Source: Pantoea sp. Eser
GTDB taxonomy: Bacteria > Pseudomonadota > Gammaproteobacteria > Enterobacterales > Enterobacteriaceae
Assembly (NCBI GenBank): GCA_009830035.1
Contig: SZZY01000014.1
Span: 44,120 to 108,119 of the forward strand
DNA: 64,000 nt
Direction: 5' to 3'
Shown: piece after piece, positions 31,090-43,667 of the stretch
Position numbering within the stretch: position 1 is the stretch's first letter
Layout of the letters: the number at the start of each line of letters is the position of its first letter
The notes under the pieces: model-generated
Database searches by the model: none
What the model saw: the letters and a program-made list of their open reading frames with translations, nothing else
What the model was told of the DNA's origin: nothing
Position numbers and translations under genes: made by a program

Positions 31090-31889
31090 AAATCCTCACT
31101 AAAAAAGATAAATTATTTTGCAAACTTAGTTGAGATGTCAATTATCAGGATGCCTGGCGGATAACAGACGCGTAAGTCTATTGCCTAGCCAAAATGCGTT
31201 AACCAGTATGGTCGTTATGATGAACGGAGCCGGGTGTAGCGACCGGGCCGCGTTGCATCGAACTCATCCGGCTGACTTTCAGATTTACACTATTGGTTTC
31301 CCCTAAAGTAACAGTGCCGATAAAGGCGCAACCCTTGAGAGGGTTAATCATCCCGGTCTTATCTGCCTACAGCATGCTGAGCGTTCTGAATCCGTTCTGG
31401 CACAGTTCACAACGGGAATATCCGACTGTTTTTATATGTCTGATGCACATCTGTAAGCGCCGCCATTATGGGACATTTTAAGTGACAAGTAATTTGATTT
31501 TAGTCGCTATAATGAGTTTGTTTGAGTGTTTATTGAGCAGGTCGGGTTTGGCGTAAACCCTAATTCTGCTTGTATGCTATTTAATCGAAAAAGGATATTT
31601 AGCTGTAATCAGCGCTTATTTTAACCCAGGGGGAAGTATTGCTGCTTTTATAATTAACCCGGTCTCAACATTCAATCAATACTAAAATAACGCCTGTTCT
31701 GAAAATAACCTGGAAAATTGACGGATACGCAAGGCAAAGCGTAATGCTCTGACCGCAGCTGGCTCTATTGAATGGCCTGGCTGAATCAGGACAGGTAAAC
31801 CTGCGGGCGCAACTCTGACGGCTTTACCCGTCGGGGAATCTGGACGTAAGCCGGCTGCTGTACGAAAGTGCGCTGTCATCACCTGATGC
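31090..31889. other. 0.8-kb region without a recognisable gene
   Basis: No coding block could be supported on either strand. An open frame on the minus strand at 31682-31942 overlaps the LacI remnant and looks spurious. Confidence 0.4.
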
Positions 31890-32639
<750 letters not shown>

Positions 32640-32640
<1 letters not shown>

Positions 32641-33485
32641 GCCAGTCAGCCAGGTGATGAACGATGACAGTATCGATATGGTACTGATCGCCAGCGCGAC
32701 ACCGACCATGCCGATCTGCTGGCGGCGGCGCGTGCCGGCAAAGCGATCTACTGTGAGAAACCTATCGATCTGTCACTGGAACGCGCCCGACGGGTGGCGG
32801 CTCAGGTATTGCCCTGTAATGTGCCGGTGACGATCGGGTTTCATCGCCGTTTCGACCTCAGCCACCAGCAGCTTAAACAGCAGCTGCGGCAGGGCAGAGT
32901 CGGGCCAGCCGAGCTGATTCAGATGGTCTGCCGTTCCTCTGAGATGCCGCCGCTGACGTCTCTGCGGGCGTCTGGCGGACAGATGCGTGACCAGGCGATC
33001 CATTTGATCTGCTACGCTGGCTGACCGATGACGAAGTGACGGAAGTCGCCGCCATGGGCGCGGCGCTGGCGCTGCCCGCCATCAGCGACTTTGCGGATGT
33101 GGACACCAGCACGCTGCTGCTGCGGCTGCAGCGTGGCGGGCTGGCGCAACTGGATAACGCCCGGCGCACCGGCTACGGCTACGATGAGCGGATCAGCGTG
33201 ATGGGGCCGCTTGGCATGCTGGCGTCCCGCAGTCAGCAGCAGCAGGGCGTGACCTGCTATCAGCGCGAGCAGATCCAGCAGCTTGGGCTGCTGCCCGACT
33301 GGTTTAGCCGGGTAAAGCCGACCTGGTATGCGCAGCTGGATGCGTTTGTCCGTACTCTGAATGGCGAGACGGTTGACGATCTGCCTGGGCTGAAAGATGG
33401 TCTGCAAGCCCAGGCGATTACTGAAGCGGCGATGATTTCGCTGGCCGAGCACCGCTTCTGTTGCGTTGAAAAAGTGTCGGTCTAA
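32640..33485 (+). pseudogene. Gfo/Idh/MocA oxidoreductase, N-terminus deleted
   Basis: The Rossmann motif is missing. Sequence begins at MNDDSIDMVLIASATPT, with a frameshift before KAIYCEKPIDLSLERARRVA. The catalytic-domain block VTIGFHRRFDLSHQQLKQQL follows. Another shift near 33010 precedes LRWLTDDEVTEVAAMG. From there the frame is open to 33485, ending AEHRFCCVEKVSV. It resembles inositol 2-dehydrogenase (IolG). It is fused at 32640 to the headless LacI gene by a deletion that removed both 5' ends. Confidence 0.85.
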
Positions 33486-33956
33486 TCCGGATCGGCAGGA
33501 CGATCTGCCTGCCGGTCAGCCATTAATGCGCTGCTGAGGTTGCCGTCTGTCACCATTGCGCCATGAACGTGTTAACAGATGGCGTGATAACAGACTCAGG
33601 CCGCGCTGCGGATTATCCCGTCCCGTGCCCACCTGAATCGTTGCCGCATTTCAGCGCAGTGACAATAAAATGATCGAATAGAAACCGGCTGTGGAGTGTT
33701 TACTGCTCAGTGAACCTTTTCAGGACAACGGCGATGCCCTCTATTGTTTTATCCCCGGCCCGACAGGCCTCTTTTTCGGTGTTAAATGCTGCGTGCAGCA
33801 CTGCGCGTCGCCGGGCACTGCCTGAGCACGGCACCCGGCGGCGTGAAATCGTTCAGGCGCTGAAGGTCTGCCTGCCCTGGCCGCGCGCCGTCAATAGTCT
33901 CACCCTCGCGACAGAGTGCTGCCTCGTCGTGCTAACCCATCGACTCAAGGTCAATC
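33486..33956. other. Intergenic region with a possible terminator hairpin
   Basis: CGGCAGG (33493-33499) and CCTGCCG (33508-33514) can form a hairpin just after the dehydrogenase remnant, without a T-tract. The rest has open frames of unconvincing composition and no recognised gene. Confidence 0.4.
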
Positions 33957-34493
33957 ATGAAAAAGCGTTATGGCGTACGCCTGTTTGTCGTTCCCGCACT
34001 GTTGCTCACCCTGCGCGCGCCGCTGAGCATGGCGATGGGCGACAATGACAGTGATACAAAGGTGCCGGACTGCCCCAAAGGGCAGGTTTATAACGGTAAA
34101 ACCAAAACCTGCGTGCCGGAAAACACCAGCATGTTCAGCGATGAGGATAAAACGCGGTACGCCTACCATCTGGCGAAAAAAGGCGAATACTAGGCGGCGC
34201 TGAACCTGCTGGATAGGCTGAAAAATCCGGATACGCGCGAGGCGTGGAATTATCGCAGTTATGCCACCCGTAAGCTGGGCCGCCCCGATGAAGGGATTGG
34301 TTATTACCAGCGCGCCATTGCGCTCGATCCGCGTTACGCTAAAGTGCGTGAATATCTCGGTGAAGCTTGGATGATCAAAGGGCGCCCCGATCTGGCGCGC
34401 GAGCAGTTAAAAACCATTGCCGGGATTTACGGTACAGATTGCGAGGAATATCTTGATCTGCAGTCAGCCATCAACGGGCATCCTGAAACCTGA
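33957..34493 (+). pseudogene. Secreted TPR-repeat protein with one amber codon
   Basis: The protein starts MKKRYGVRLFVVPALLLTLR, a probable signal peptide. A cysteine-containing segment (PDCPKGQVYNGKTKTCVPEN) follows, then tetratricopeptide-like repeats (EAWNYRSYATRKLGRPDEGI and YYQRAIALDPRYAKVREYLG). The only lesion seen is TAG at 34191-34193 at a position that looks like glutamine (KKGEYQAALNLL). It precedes a sigma-factor gene by a few bases, so the three genes probably formed an envelope-stress-like operon. Confidence 0.8.
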
Positions 34494-34496
34494 TCG

Positions 34497-34950
34497 GTGT
34501 GGGAGAGCAAAATTACTCACAGCGACGTCCGTTGGCACCTTGCGGCGCACCTGACGCGCTTCTGGCGTTATGGCTATGTGCTGTCGCACAACTGCGATCT
34601 GGCCGAAGAACTGCGTGCGCGCACTTGAACGGAGCGCGCAGTATACGCCGGGCACCCGCATTGACAGGTGGCTGTTCTCTATTCTGCACTCTATCTGGGT
34701 CAGTGATTTACGCGCGCGTAAGGTCCGGCGGGGCCAGGGATTTGTCGATCCCGATCTGCTGCTGGCTGCCGATACGCACTCCGCAGATGATGATAACCGT
34801 CATTTCCGGCGCATCATGCAGCAGGTCAGCGTGCTGCCGGAAGCGCAGCGTAATGCCCTGTTCCTGGTTTACGTTGAGGGTCTCTCCTATCAGGAAGCGG
34901 CTGATACGCTATCGGTGCCGATTGGCACCATCATGAGCCGTCACGATGCG
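34497..34950 (+). pseudogene. ECF-type sigma factor, fused to its anti-sigma gene
   Basis: From GTG 34497, the region-2 block WHLAAHLTRFWRYGYVLSHN is followed by a frameshift near 34607 and YTPGTRIDRWLFSILHSIWV. The region-4 helix-turn-helix LPEAQRNALFLVYVEGLSYQ and EAADTLSVPIGTIMSR is intact. Just after GTIMSR, where the recognition helix should continue, the sequence becomes that of the next protein (QFEQDTVRDPLLA). A deletion therefore removed the end of the sigma gene and the start of the anti-sigma gene. Confidence 0.82.
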
Positions 34951-35635
34951 GTGCAGTTTGAACAGGATACCGTGCGCGATCCGCTGCTGGCGGCACGGGT
35001 TGAGGAACTGCGTAACGGCAGCATCGATTTTTAGCAGGCTTTTGCAATACTGCTGGAACAGGCGCCGCAGCAAAGAATGGTGCAGCGGCTGGCGGCGTTG
35101 TCGCCGGCGTCTCCCGCGGCGGGTTACAGTCGCCGTGCCCTGATTGCCGCCTCGGTGAGTTTTCTGCTGGTGGGAAGTGGCATCGGTTTACTGGCCCTCC
35201 CGGAACGTGAAAGCGCCGACGAAAGCCAGAATATCCGCGATCTTGAGTCGCGTTACATGTCTCTTTACAGCGCGGAAACCTTGGCGGATACCCCGGGCGA
35301 TCCCGATCTGCTACAACGTGGGCTGGATCGCACCCGGCTCGATTTGGGCATGCAAATTACGCAACAGCAGCTGCTCCTGCCGCAGGCTGAGCTGAAAATG
35401 GTGCGGATGCTGCGCTATGAACGCACCTCAATTGCGCAGATTGCCTGGCTGCACGCCAATTTCGGCCCGCTGGCGCTCTGTATCTCGCCCGATACCGCAG
35501 GCAAGCCAGCGCTACGGTATGCAGCTGGCCTGGTGGGCCGATCAGGGGCATCAGTTTGTCCTGATCGGCCGTAATCCGCCGGGGCAACTGGCCGCAATTG
35601 CCGAAGCATTGCGTTCAGCGCTGCGCGGAGGCTGA
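34944..35635 (+). pseudogene. Membrane anti-sigma factor, broken
   Basis: The cytoplasmic N-terminal part reads DPLLAARVEELRNGSIDF, then TAG at 35032-35034 (probably glutamine), then AFAILLEQAPQQRMVQRLAA. One membrane helix (ALIAASVSFLLVGSGIGLLA) is followed by a periplasmic region ending GLTG-like FVLIGRNPPGQLAAIAEALR after a frameshift near 35515. The arrangement sigma, then single-span protein, is that of an ECF sigma/anti-sigma pair. Start lost in the fusion. Confidence 0.78.
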
Positions 35636-35646
35636 TCGGACAGCAG

Positions 35647-36226
35647 TTACAGCGGGGGGCTGGTCTGAGCCGTGATGGTAAGGGCAATTGCAACGCGGTC
35701 ATCGACTATCCCGACCAGCCGGTCAACCCGGAAGGCGGTGCGGGATATCGCGGTGGTAGCATGCAGCGTCAGCGACTGTGATGAAGACGTGAGCGGCTGT
35801 CCACCCTCCAGTGTCGCCAGCATCACCACCGGACGGCTGACGTCTTTCACCGTCAGGACTCCAAAGATTCGGTATTCTCCCGCCCCCAGCGCCGCAACCC
35901 AGCTGCTGACGAAGCGGATCCCCGGATAATGCTGCGCATCAAAAAACATGTCACTTTTTTAGTTGCCAGGTTAATAACGTATCAGAGGCGACCAGCGTAT
36001 CGACGGGAATGTTCACTTCAACATGATCGTCCCTGTCCTGCTCGGGGTTCAGCGTCACTGTACCGGTCACACCATCAAGATGCGCCTGTGAAAAGCTGTG
36101 GCCAAAGGCACGCCACGACAGCCCGATGGCGGTCTTATCGGTGGCGATGGCGTAGGTGATCGGCGCGGCGCGAATCGACGCGCTTAAGAAACAGCTCAGG
36201 CTTAACAGACAGGCGGTGCGGATCAT
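35647..36226 (-). pseudogene. YceI-family periplasmic protein, frameshifted
   Basis: A signal peptide (MIRTACLLSLSCFLSASIRA) starts at 36226, followed by the lipocalin-like YceI domain: ITYAIATDKTAIGLSWRAFG and HLDGVTGTVTLNPEQD. An extra A in the run near 35953 shifts the frame after TWQLK. The rest, MFFDAQHYPGIRFVSSWVAA and LTVKDVSRPVVMLATLEG, continues to 35647. YceI proteins bind isoprenoids in the periplasm and often accompany sigma/anti-sigma operons such as the one next door. Confidence 0.9.
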
Positions 36227-36797
36227 CAGATGGCTCTCTTTATACGTACAGGTAAGGTGTTAACGTCTGTCGGGCTGAAAATACTCATTTTATCGCACGG
36301 CTAGGTTTACTTTTGGTTGAATAAAGCCAGCCAGCAGTAAATGGCTGCTGCGCGAATACCGTTATTGCCCGGAACCGCGCCTGACCTTTATCCCAACTAA
36401 AACTGCTGACCTGCAGGGTAATGACGCTAACACAGTGGACCTCAACGCGCGGTCAGTGCGTGAGTAAACCGGTGTGGCTAATATTAAGAAACCTTAAGCT
36501 GATGACATTTCTATTCAAATTATTATTCCGTGCGCGTTACAGCGGCTTTTAATTCCTATCACATGCTCAGGTTTATTTTTCTCACTTTGAAAATAAATAA
36601 TTTTTAGTTAATCGAGGGCTGTTGCTTCAGATTTGTGACAGCGCCGTTAACCCTCCTGACCTTCGTCGATCATAAACCTATTGTCAATAAAGTGAAGGAG
36701 AGTGTCAATCGATGTGATTATTCATATCAAATAACTGAACTTTTCCGGAAATGATTAATCGAGCCTGTTTTTATTTTATTGAATTTAACCCATTTCA
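36227..36797. other. Non-coding region upstream of the arn promoter
   Basis: AT-rich with no gene seen. A near-miss PmrA-like pair TTAAGAAACCTTAAG lies at about 36485 with the wrong spacing. Confidence 0.4.
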
Positions 36798-36837
36798 TTT
36801 AATGTTCAGTTAACTTTTGTGCGTTAGCGTGTATCAT
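36798..36837 (+). promoter_or_regulatory. arn promoter with candidate PmrA box
   Basis: TTTAAT-GTTCA-GTTAAC (36798-36814) follows the PmrA layout of two TTAA half-sites 11 bp apart, although the second half-site is imperfect. TATCAT at 36832-36837 is a fair -10 element 17 bases after the box. PmrA (BasR) is the known activator of arn in enterobacteria. The assignment is inferred from spacing. Confidence 0.45.
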
Positions 36838-36988
36838 CAGTCTGATATTTTTAATTTCTTAAGAAGATCAACGTGCGCTCTTTTGAAAGAGCGCCAGCGG
36901 GAGATGTGCTATTTCCTCGCTATTGCTGGTGTTGCGCATGATTAACCGTGCGTGCCTGTTTATTGTGTCGAACTGCAGGAGCTTCACC

Positions 36989-38134
36989 ATGGCATTTTTG
37001 CCTTTTTCACGCCCCGCGTTTGGCGATGAGGAACTGGCCGCCGTAAAAGCGGTTTTTGACTCCGGCTGGATAACCACCGGCGAGAAATGCGCCGGGCTGG
37101 AGCAGGCATTTATTCAGCTGACCGGCAATCAGCACGCGAGCGCCGTCAGTTCGGCGACTGCGGGGATGCACGTCACGCTGATGGCCCTCGGCATTCAGCC
37201 GGGCGATGAGGTGATTACCCCGTCGATGACCTGGGTTTCCACCCTCAATTTGATCACCCTGCTTGGGGCAACGCCGGTGATGATTGATGTAGATCCGGAT
37301 CATCTGATGGTGATGCCCGAACAGATTGCCCGCTCCATCACGCCGCGTACCCGCGCCATTATACCGGTGCACTACGCCGGTGTGCCGGTGGATCTGGACC
37401 CGATTTATCAGCTGGCGCGCCAGCACGGCATTGCGGTGATTGAAGATGCCGCCCATGCGGTCGGCACCACCTATCGCGGCCAGCATGTCGGGCATCAGGG
37501 CACCGCGATTTTTTCCTTTCATGCCATTAAAAATATCACCTGCGCAGAGGGCGGACTGGTGGTGACGGATGACGCCGCGCTGGCCGATCGGATCCGCAGC
37601 CTGAAATTTCACGGTCTGGCGGTTGATGCCTTCGATCGCCAGACTCACGGCCGCCAGCCGCAGGCAGAAGTGATGATGCCGGGCTTTAAATACAACCTGC
37701 CTGACATCAGCGCCGCGATTGCGCTGGTGCAGTTAAATAAGCTGCCGGGTTTTATTGCGCGACGCAGAGAGATTGCCCGGCGCTATCTTGATGCCCTGCA
37801 GGCGCTGCCGTTCACTCCACTGTCGCTGCCCGGCTGGCCGCATCAGCATGCCTGGCACCTGTTTATTCTGCGCATCGATGAATCGCGCTGCGGACTGTCA
37901 CGCGATGCGTTTATGCAGGCGCTGAAAGCGCGGGAGATTGGTTCGGGTCTGCATTTCCGCGCTGCCCATACCCACAAATATTACCGTGAGCGCTTCCCGC
38001 AGCTGCGGTTGCCTGCCAGCGAACGCAACAGCCAGCAAATGTGTTCGATCCCGCTGTTCCCCGGCATGACCGATCGGGATGTGGAGCGGGTGATCGCGGC
38101 GTTGCATGACATTGCGGGAGCCTGTGATGCGTGA
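36989..38134 (+). CDS. arnB: UDP-4-amino-4-deoxy-L-arabinose aminotransferase ArnB
   Basis: ArnB transaminates UDP-Ara4-oxo to UDP-L-Ara4N with PLP. The 381-residue protein starts [20 protein letters not shown] at 36989 after AGGAG, matching the E. coli start; a longer frame from 36923 has no ribosome site. The PLP-binding block [16 protein letters not shown] contains the Schiff-base lysine, and [14 protein letters not shown] and [18 protein letters not shown] are typical of the family. It is the first gene of an intact seven-gene operon and overlaps arnC by eight bases. Confidence 0.97.
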   Translation: MAFLPFSRPAFGDEELAAVKAVFDSGWITTGEKCAGLEQAFIQLTGNQHASAVSSATAGMHVTLMALGIQPGDEVITPSMTWVSTLNLITLLGATPVMIDVDPDHLMVMPEQIARSITPRTRAIIPVHYAGVPVDLDPIYQLARQHGIAVIEDAAHAVGTTYRGQHVGHQGTAIFSFHAIKNITCAEGGLVVTDDAALADRIRSLKFHGLAVDAFDRQTHGRQPQAEVMMPGFKYNLPDISAAIALVQLNKLPGFIARRREIARRYLDALQALPFTPLSLPGWPHQHAWHLFILRIDESRCGLSRDAFMQALKAREIGSGLHFRAAHTHKYYRERFPQLRLPASERNSQQMCSIPLFPGMTDRDVERVIAALHDIAGACDA

Positions 38135-39122
38135 CGTAAAACCTATCAATTTGCTGTCCGTGGTTATCCCGGTCTACAACGAGCAGCAGAGCCTGCCAGA
38201 ACTGATTCGCCGCACCCGTGCAGCCTGTGATCCGCTGGGGATGGAGTATGAAATCCTGCTGGTCGATGACGGCAGCAGCGATCGCTCAGCGGAGGTAATC
38301 GAACAGGCGGCAGCGCTGCCCGGCAGCCCGGTGATTGGGGTGCTGCTCAACCGTAATTATGGTCAGCACTCCGCCATCATGGCCGGCTTCAGCCACGTCC
38401 GCGGCGACCTCATTGTGACGCTTGATGCCGATCTGCAAAATCCGCCGGAAGAGATCCCGCGGCTGGTTGACGCCGCCCGTCAGGGCTATGACGTGGTCGG
38501 GACCGTGCGGCAACAGCGGCAGGATAGCTGGTTCCGTCGTCAGGCCTCCCGCACCCTGAACCGGCTGATCCAACGGGTGACCGGCAAAGCGATGGGCGAT
38601 TACGGCTGCATGTTACGCGCCTACCGTCGCCATATTGTCGATGCGATGCTCAACTGCCATGAGCGCAGCACCTTCATTCCGATACTGGCGAATACCTTTG
38701 CCCGCCATACCATCGAGCTGCCGGTCATCCATGCCGAACGGGCATTTGGCGACTCGAAATACAGCTTCATGCGGCTGATCAACCTGATGTATGACTTGGT
38801 GACCTGCCTGACCACCACGCCACTGCGCTTGCTCAGCGTGATCGGCAGCCTGATTGCGCTGACCGGTTTCGCCTTTTCCCTGGTGTTAATTGTGCTGCGG
38901 CTGTTCTTTGGTGCCGCCTGGGCGGGCGACGGCGTTTTCGTGTTGTTCGCCGTGCTGTTCACGTTTATCGGCGCGCAGTTCGTCGGTATGGGCCTGCTCG
39001 GTGAGTATATCGGGCGTATTTATAACGATGTTCGGGCGCGTCCGCGCTATTTCGTTCAACGGGTTGTTAAGGCTCCGCAAGTGCCTTCAGTACAGCCATC
39101 AGTACAGGAAAGTCCACTATGA
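38127..39122 (+). CDS. arnC: Undecaprenyl-phosphate Ara4-formyl-N transferase ArnC
   Basis: ArnC transfers formylated aminoarabinose to undecaprenyl phosphate on the inner membrane. The 331-residue protein has a GT2 glycosyltransferase domain ([24 protein letters not shown], and [14 protein letters not shown]) and two C-terminal membrane helices around residues 230-295, with [20 protein letters not shown] close to E. coli ArnC. ATG 38127 was chosen because GGGAG precedes it; an upstream ATG at 38106 lies within arnB. It is intact and overlaps arnA by four bases. Confidence 0.97.
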   Translation: MRDVKPINLLSVVIPVYNEQQSLPELIRRTRAACDPLGMEYEILLVDDGSSDRSAEVIEQAAALPGSPVIGVLLNRNYGQHSAIMAGFSHVRGDLIVTLDADLQNPPEEIPRLVDAARQGYDVVGTVRQQRQDSWFRRQASRTLNRLIQRVTGKAMGDYGCMLRAYRRHIVDAMLNCHERSTFIPILANTFARHTIELPVIHAERAFGDSKYSFMRLINLMYDLVTCLTTTPLRLLSVIGSLIALTGFAFSLVLIVLRLFFGAAWAGDGVFVLFAVLFTFIGAQFVGMGLLGEYIGRIYNDVRARPRYFVQRVVKAPQVPSVQPSVQESPL

Positions 39123-41101
39123 AGACACTCGTTTTCGCCTACCACGACATGGGCTGTGTTGGTATAACGGCGTTGCTGAATGCCGGTTATGAGATCGCCG
39201 CCATTTTTACCCACAACGATGAGGCGACCGAAAATCACTTTTTCGGATCGGTGGCGCGGCTGGCCGCTGAGCAGGGTATTCCGGTCTATGCCCCGGACGA
39301 GGCGAACCACCCGATCTGGCTTGACCGCATCCGCACTCTGGCGCCCGACATGATTTTTTCGTTCTACTACCGGCATCTGCTGAGCGACGAGATTTTGCAG
39401 TGCGCCCGACATGGGGCGTTTAATCTGCACGGTTCGCTGCTGCCAAAATATCGGGGCCGGGCGCCGCTCAACTGGGCGTTGATCAATGGTGAGCGTGAGA
39501 CAGGCATCACCCTGCACCGGATGGTGAAACGGGCCGATGCCGGTAATATCTTGGCGCAGCAGCGGGTGGCGATTGAGGATCAGGACACGGCGCTGACCCT
39601 GCATCGCAAACTGTCGGCGGCGGCGGCGCAGCTGCTGAACGATCTGCTGCCCGATCTGCGGCGCGGGCAAATCAGCGAATGGCCGCAGGATGAGAGCCAG
39701 GCAAGCCGGGTCGGACGGCGCACCGCCGAAGATGGCCGCATCGACTGGCATCAGCCGGCGCAGGCAATTCACAATCTGGTTCGAGCGGTAACCGATCCCT
39801 GGCCGGGTGCCTTCGCCTTTGCCGGCTCGGTAAAATTTATCGTTTGGAAGAGCCGGGTTCACCCGCAGCAACACCAGGCCCGGCCGGGTACGGTGCTGTC
39901 GGAACAGCCTTTTCTGATCGCCTGTGGTGACGGCGCGCTGGAGATCCAGACCGGGCAGTCTGAGCATGGCGTCTACATGAACGGCAGCCAGCTGGCGCAA
40001 AGCTTAGGGATGGTGCCGGGCGCGCTGCTCTATTCGCAACCGCAGTCTGTACTGCAGCGCCGTACCCGGGTGCTGATCCTCGGCGTAAACGGCTTTATCG
40101 GTAATCACCTTACCGAACGGCTGTTACAGGATGACCACTTTGAGGTTTATGGTCTGGATATCAGTTCCGACGCCATCAGCCGTTTTCTGGATCATCCTTG
40201 CTTCCTCTTCGTCGAGGGGGATATCGCTATCCATTCCGAGTGGATTGAGTACCACATTAAGAAATGTGACGTCATTCTGCCGCTGGTGGCGATTGCGACG
40301 CCGATCGAATACACCCGAAATCCGCTGCGGGTGTTTGAGCTGGATTTCGAGGAGAACCTCAAAATCATCCGCGACTGCGTGAAGTATCAAAAGCGCATCC
40401 TCTTCCCCTCCACCTCAGAGGTGTACGGCATGTGTACCGATGCCAGCTTTGATGAGGATTGCTCCAACCTGGTGGTCGGACCGATTAACAAGCAGCGCTG
40501 GATCTATTCAGTATCAAAACAGCTGCTGGATCGGGTGATCTGGGCCTACGGCGAGAAAGAGGGGCTGCGTTTCACCCTGTTCCGACCGTTCAACTGGATG
40601 GGACCGCGGCTGGATAACCTCAATGCTGCGCGCATCGGCAGCTCACGCGCCATCACCCAGTTGATCCTCAACCTGGTCGAGGGGTCACCGATCAAGCTGA
40701 TTGATGGCGGCAGGCAGAAGCGCTGCTTTACCGATATTCAGGATGGGGTGGAAGCGCTGTTCCGGATTATTGAAAACCAGCAGCAGAACTGTGACGGCCA
40801 GATCATCAACATTGGCAATCCGGATAACGAAGCCAGCATTAAAGAGCTGGCAGAGCAGCTGCTGGCCAGCTTCGAACGTCATCCATTGCGTCACCAGTTC
40901 CCGCCGTTTGCCGGTTTCCGTGAGGTGGAGAGCAGCAGCTACTACGGCAAAGGCTATCAGGATGTTGAGCACCGCAAACCGGCGATCCGCAACGCGCGCC
41001 GGCTGCTGGGCTGGACGCCGACCGTGACGATGGATACCACCATCGATAATACGCTCGACTTCTTCCTGCGTACCCTTGAGCAGCCGGCCGATCAGCGATG
41101 A
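39119..41101 (+). CDS. arnA: Bifunctional UDP-Ara4N formyltransferase/UDP-GlcA dehydrogenase
   Basis: The 660-residue protein has two domains. Residues 1-300 are the formyltransferase, with [20 protein letters not shown] containing the Asn/His catalytic residues. Residues 315-660 are the decarboxylating UDP-glucuronate dehydrogenase, with [19 protein letters not shown], the catalytic STSEVYG, and [20 protein letters not shown]. It makes UDP-Ara4-oxo and later formylates UDP-Ara4N. Length matches E. coli ArnA (660). It starts at an ATGA overlap with arnC and is fully intact. Confidence 0.98.
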   Translation: MKTLVFAYHDMGCVGITALLNAGYEIAAIFTHNDEATENHFFGSVARLAAEQGIPVYAPDEANHPIWLDRIRTLAPDMIFSFYYRHLLSDEILQCARHGAFNLHGSLLPKYRGRAPLNWALINGERETGITLHRMVKRADAGNILAQQRVAIEDQDTALTLHRKLSAAAAQLLNDLLPDLRRGQISEWPQDESQASRVGRRTAEDGRIDWHQPAQAIHNLVRAVTDPWPGAFAFAGSVKFIVWKSRVHPQQHQARPGTVLSEQPFLIACGDGALEIQTGQSEHGVYMNGSQLAQSLGMVPGALLYSQPQSVLQRRTRVLILGVNGFIGNHLTERLLQDDHFEVYGLDISSDAISRFLDHPCFLFVEGDIAIHSEWIEYHIKKCDVILPLVAIATPIEYTRNPLRVFELDFEENLKIIRDCVKYQKRILFPSTSEVYGMCTDASFDEDCSNLVVGPINKQRWIYSVSKQLLDRVIWAYGEKEGLRFTLFRPFNWMGPRLDNLNAARIGSSRAITQLILNLVEGSPIKLIDGGRQKRCFTDIQDGVEALFRIIENQQQNCDGQIINIGNPDNEASIKELAEQLLASFERHPLRHQFPPFAGFREVESSSYYGKGYQDVEHRKPAIRNARRLLGWTPTVTMDTTIDNTLDFFLRTLEQPADQR

Positions 41102-42015
41102 AAAGAATCGGTCTGCGGATTGACGTGGATACCTGGCGCGGCACGCAGCAGGGCGTGCCGGCGCTGCTGGCGCTGTTCAGGCAGCACGCCATACGCGCCA
41201 GTTTTTTCTTCAGTGTCGGACCCGACAACATGGGACGCCATCTGTGGCGTCTGATCGAGCCAGCTTTCCTGTGGAAAATGATGCGTTCGCGCGCCGCCTC
41301 GCTGTACGGCTGGGACATCCTGCTGGCCGGCACCGCCTGGCCGGGCAAGCCGATTGGGCGCGGCCTGAGCCGCATTATGCAGGAGACGGCCCGACAGCAT
41401 GAGGTCGGACTGCACGCTTGGGATCATTTTGCCTGGCAAACCTGGGCCGGTGTCTGGCCGGAAGAGAAACTGATTGAGCAGATAGCCCGCGGCAACGAGA
41501 CGCTGAGCGAGATCCTTGGTCAACCCATCAGCTGCTCTGCCGCCGCAGGCTGGCGTGCCGATGGGCGGGTGATGGCCGCTAAACAGAACTTTGGTTTTCA
41601 CTACAACAGCGACTGCCGGGGTAGTGGACCGTTCCTGCCGATCCTGCCTGACGGGCAAACTGGCACGGTACAGATCCCGGTGACGTTGCCTACCTGGGAC
41701 GAAGTGGTGGGTCGACAGGTCAGTGCGAACGGTTTTAATGGCTATATTCTCGAGCAGATGCTCTCCGCCGGGGAAACGCCGGTTTACACCATTCATGCCG
41801 AGGTGGAAGGAATTGTTGGCTATCAGGACTTTGCCACACTGCTGACCTGGGCGGGCCGCAACGGCATTGAGTTTTGCCCGTTAAGCGCGCTGCTGCCTGC
41901 CGATCTCTCAACCTTGCCGCGCGGCAAAGTGGTGAGAGGCGAAATTGCCGGGCGGGAAGGGTGGCTGGGCTGTCAGAAACTGATTGATGAGGTGAAAGAG
42001 CTCCGATGCGGATAA
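41098..42015 (+). CDS. arnD: Deformylase ArnD
   Basis: ArnD removes the formyl group from undecaprenyl-phosphate-Ara4FN, making the pathway irreversible. The 305-residue polysaccharide-deacetylase-like protein has [20 protein letters not shown] with the metal-binding aspartates, [14 protein letters not shown] with the metal-binding histidines, and [10 protein letters not shown] near the C-terminus. It overlaps arnA (ATGA) and arnT (10 bases). Intact. Confidence 0.97.
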   Translation: MKRIGLRIDVDTWRGTQQGVPALLALFRQHAIRASFFFSVGPDNMGRHLWRLIEPAFLWKMMRSRAASLYGWDILLAGTAWPGKPIGRGLSRIMQETARQHEVGLHAWDHFAWQTWAGVWPEEKLIEQIARGNETLSEILGQPISCSAAAGWRADGRVMAAKQNFGFHYNSDCRGSGPFLPILPDGQTGTVQIPVTLPTWDEVVGRQVSANGFNGYILEQMLSAGETPVYTIHAEVEGIVGYQDFATLLTWAGRNGIEFCPLSALLPADLSTLPRGKVVRGEIAGREGWLGCQKLIDEVKELRCG

Positions 42016-43667
42016 CCAGCAAATGGCTGCTTTTTTTCTGTTTTTTTGGTCTGTATTACCTGATCCCGCCGATGTTTCGCGATCTCTGGCAGCCGGATGA
42101 AACCCGCTATGCTGAGATCAGCCGCGAGATGCTCGCGACCGGTGACTGGGTGGTGCCGCATTTTTTCGGCCTGCGCTATTTTGAAAAGCCGGTGGCGGGC
42201 TATTGGGTCAATACGCTGTGCCAGTGGCTGTTTGGTCACACCCTTTTCGGCGTGCGGGCCGGATCGATAATCACCACCACGCTGACCGCCGCGCTGATTT
42301 ACTGGCTGGGCAAACGGCTTTTCGATTCCCTGCGTACCGCGGCGGTGGGTGCGGTGATTTTCCTCAGCTCTCTGCTGGTGTACGGGGTCGGCACCTATGC
42401 GGTGCTCGATCCGATGCTGATGCTGTGGCTGGCGGCCGCGATGTGCAGCTACTGGCTGGCAACGCACTCTGACGTGCGCGCCACCCGGGTCGGCGGCTAT
42501 CTGCTGCTCGGCCTTGCCTGCGGTATGGGATTTATGACTAAAGGGTTCTTGGCGCTGGCGGTGCCGGTACTGGCGATTCTGCCGTGGGCGGTCTGGCGTC
42601 GGCGGATCAATGAACTGCTGATCTATGGCCCGCTGGCGGTGCTGACGGCGGCTGCGATCAGCGCGCCCTGGGCGCTGGCGATCTGGCATCAGGCACCCGA
42701 TTTCTGGCACTACTTCTTCTGGATTGAGCATATTCAGCGTTTCGCCGAAGCCAATGCGCAGCACAAAGCGCCATTCTGGTATTACCTGCCGGTTTTGCTG
42801 TTGGGGACCTTACCTTGGCTGGGACTGCTGCCGGGCGCGCTGATGACAGGCTGGCGCGAAGGTCAGCATCAGGCTGCCGCACGCTATCTTCTGAGCTGGA
42901 CGGTGATGCCGCTGCTGTTTTTTAGCCTGGCGAAAGGCAAATTGCCGACCTATATTCTGCCCTGTTTTGTGCCGCTGTCACTGCTGATGGCGCACTACGG
43001 GCTTCAGACGGCGCAGCGGGCGGGGCGGGCGCTGAAAATCAACGGCTGGCTGAATGCGCTGTATGGCGTGGTGATGCTGGCTGCTTTGCTACTGGTGCTA
43101 GCACCGTGGAGCCTGACGCACCATCCGCTGTTTGCGCCGGGTGAAAGCAGTAAGCTGGTGCTGGCGGCGCTGGCGTTCCTCAGCTGGTCGCTGATCGGCC
43201 TGTACCGCACCCGCTACGCCAGTCATCGCTGGCAGGCAGCGGCGCTTTGCCCGTTAATCGTTGCGCTGACGATCGGCCCTGTGATGCCGGATAAAATACG
43301 TGATGCCAAGCAGCCACAGCATTTTGTAGCGGCAATCAGCGATCGGCTGGCAACCAGCCGCTATATTCTGGCGGATAATCCTGGCGTCGCCGCGGCGGTT
43401 GCCTGGCATCTGCGGCGCAGCGATATCGGTTTTTATGACCAGAAAGGCGAACTGGAATATGGGCTGGGCTATCCGGATGCGCAATCCCGTTTTGTCAGCG
43501 AGACCGCCTTCCGCGGCTGGCTCGCGGCGCATCGCCGTATCGGCAGCGTGTCGTTGCTGCTGCTGGTTGACTCGGTGCACAGCGATATCGCAGCGGCGAT
43601 CCCGGTACCGGATGCGGTTTATCGTCAGGGCAGACTGGTCAGCCTCTATTATGGTCAGACACTCTGA
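42006..43667 (+). CDS. arnT: Aminoarabinose-lipid A transferase ArnT
   Basis: ArnT moves L-Ara4N from undecaprenyl phosphate to lipid A phosphates on the periplasmic face of the inner membrane, lowering binding of polymyxin and cationic peptides. The 553-residue GT83 protein starts with a hydrophobic helix and the conserved periplasmic loop [20 protein letters not shown] second conserved loop is [18 protein letters not shown]. About a dozen membrane helices fill residues 1-420, with a soluble C-terminal domain. Intact and coupled to arnD and arnE. Confidence 0.97.
   Translation: MRITSKWLLFFCFFGLYYLIPPMFRDLWQPDETRYAEISREMLATGDWVVPHFFGLRYFEKPVAGYWVNTLCQWLFGHTLFGVRAGSIITTTLTAALIYWLGKRLFDSLRTAAVGAVIFLSSLLVYGVGTYAVLDPMLMLWLAAAMCSYWLATHSDVRATRVGGYLLLGLACGMGFMTKGFLALAVPVLAILPWAVWRRRINELLIYGPLAVLTAAAISAPWALAIWHQAPDFWHYFFWIEHIQRFAEANAQHKAPFWYYLPVLLLGTLPWLGLLPGALMTGWREGQHQAAARYLLSWTVMPLLFFSLAKGKLPTYILPCFVPLSLLMAHYGLQTAQRAGRALKINGWLNALYGVVMLAALLLVLAPWSLTHHPLFAPGESSKLVLAALAFLSWSLIGLYRTRYASHRWQAAALCPLIVALTIGPVMPDKIRDAKQPQHFVAAISDRLATSRYILADNPGVAAAVAWHLRRSDIGFYDQKGELEYGLGYPDAQSRFVSETAFRGWLAAHRRIGSVSLLLLVDSVHSDIAAAIPVPDAVYRQGRLVSLYYGQTL

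Noticed and set aside
36484..36500. PmrA box TTAAGAAACCTTAAG
   Set aside because: The half-sites are 10 rather than 11 bp apart and lie about 500 bp from arnB. The pair at 36798 fits better.
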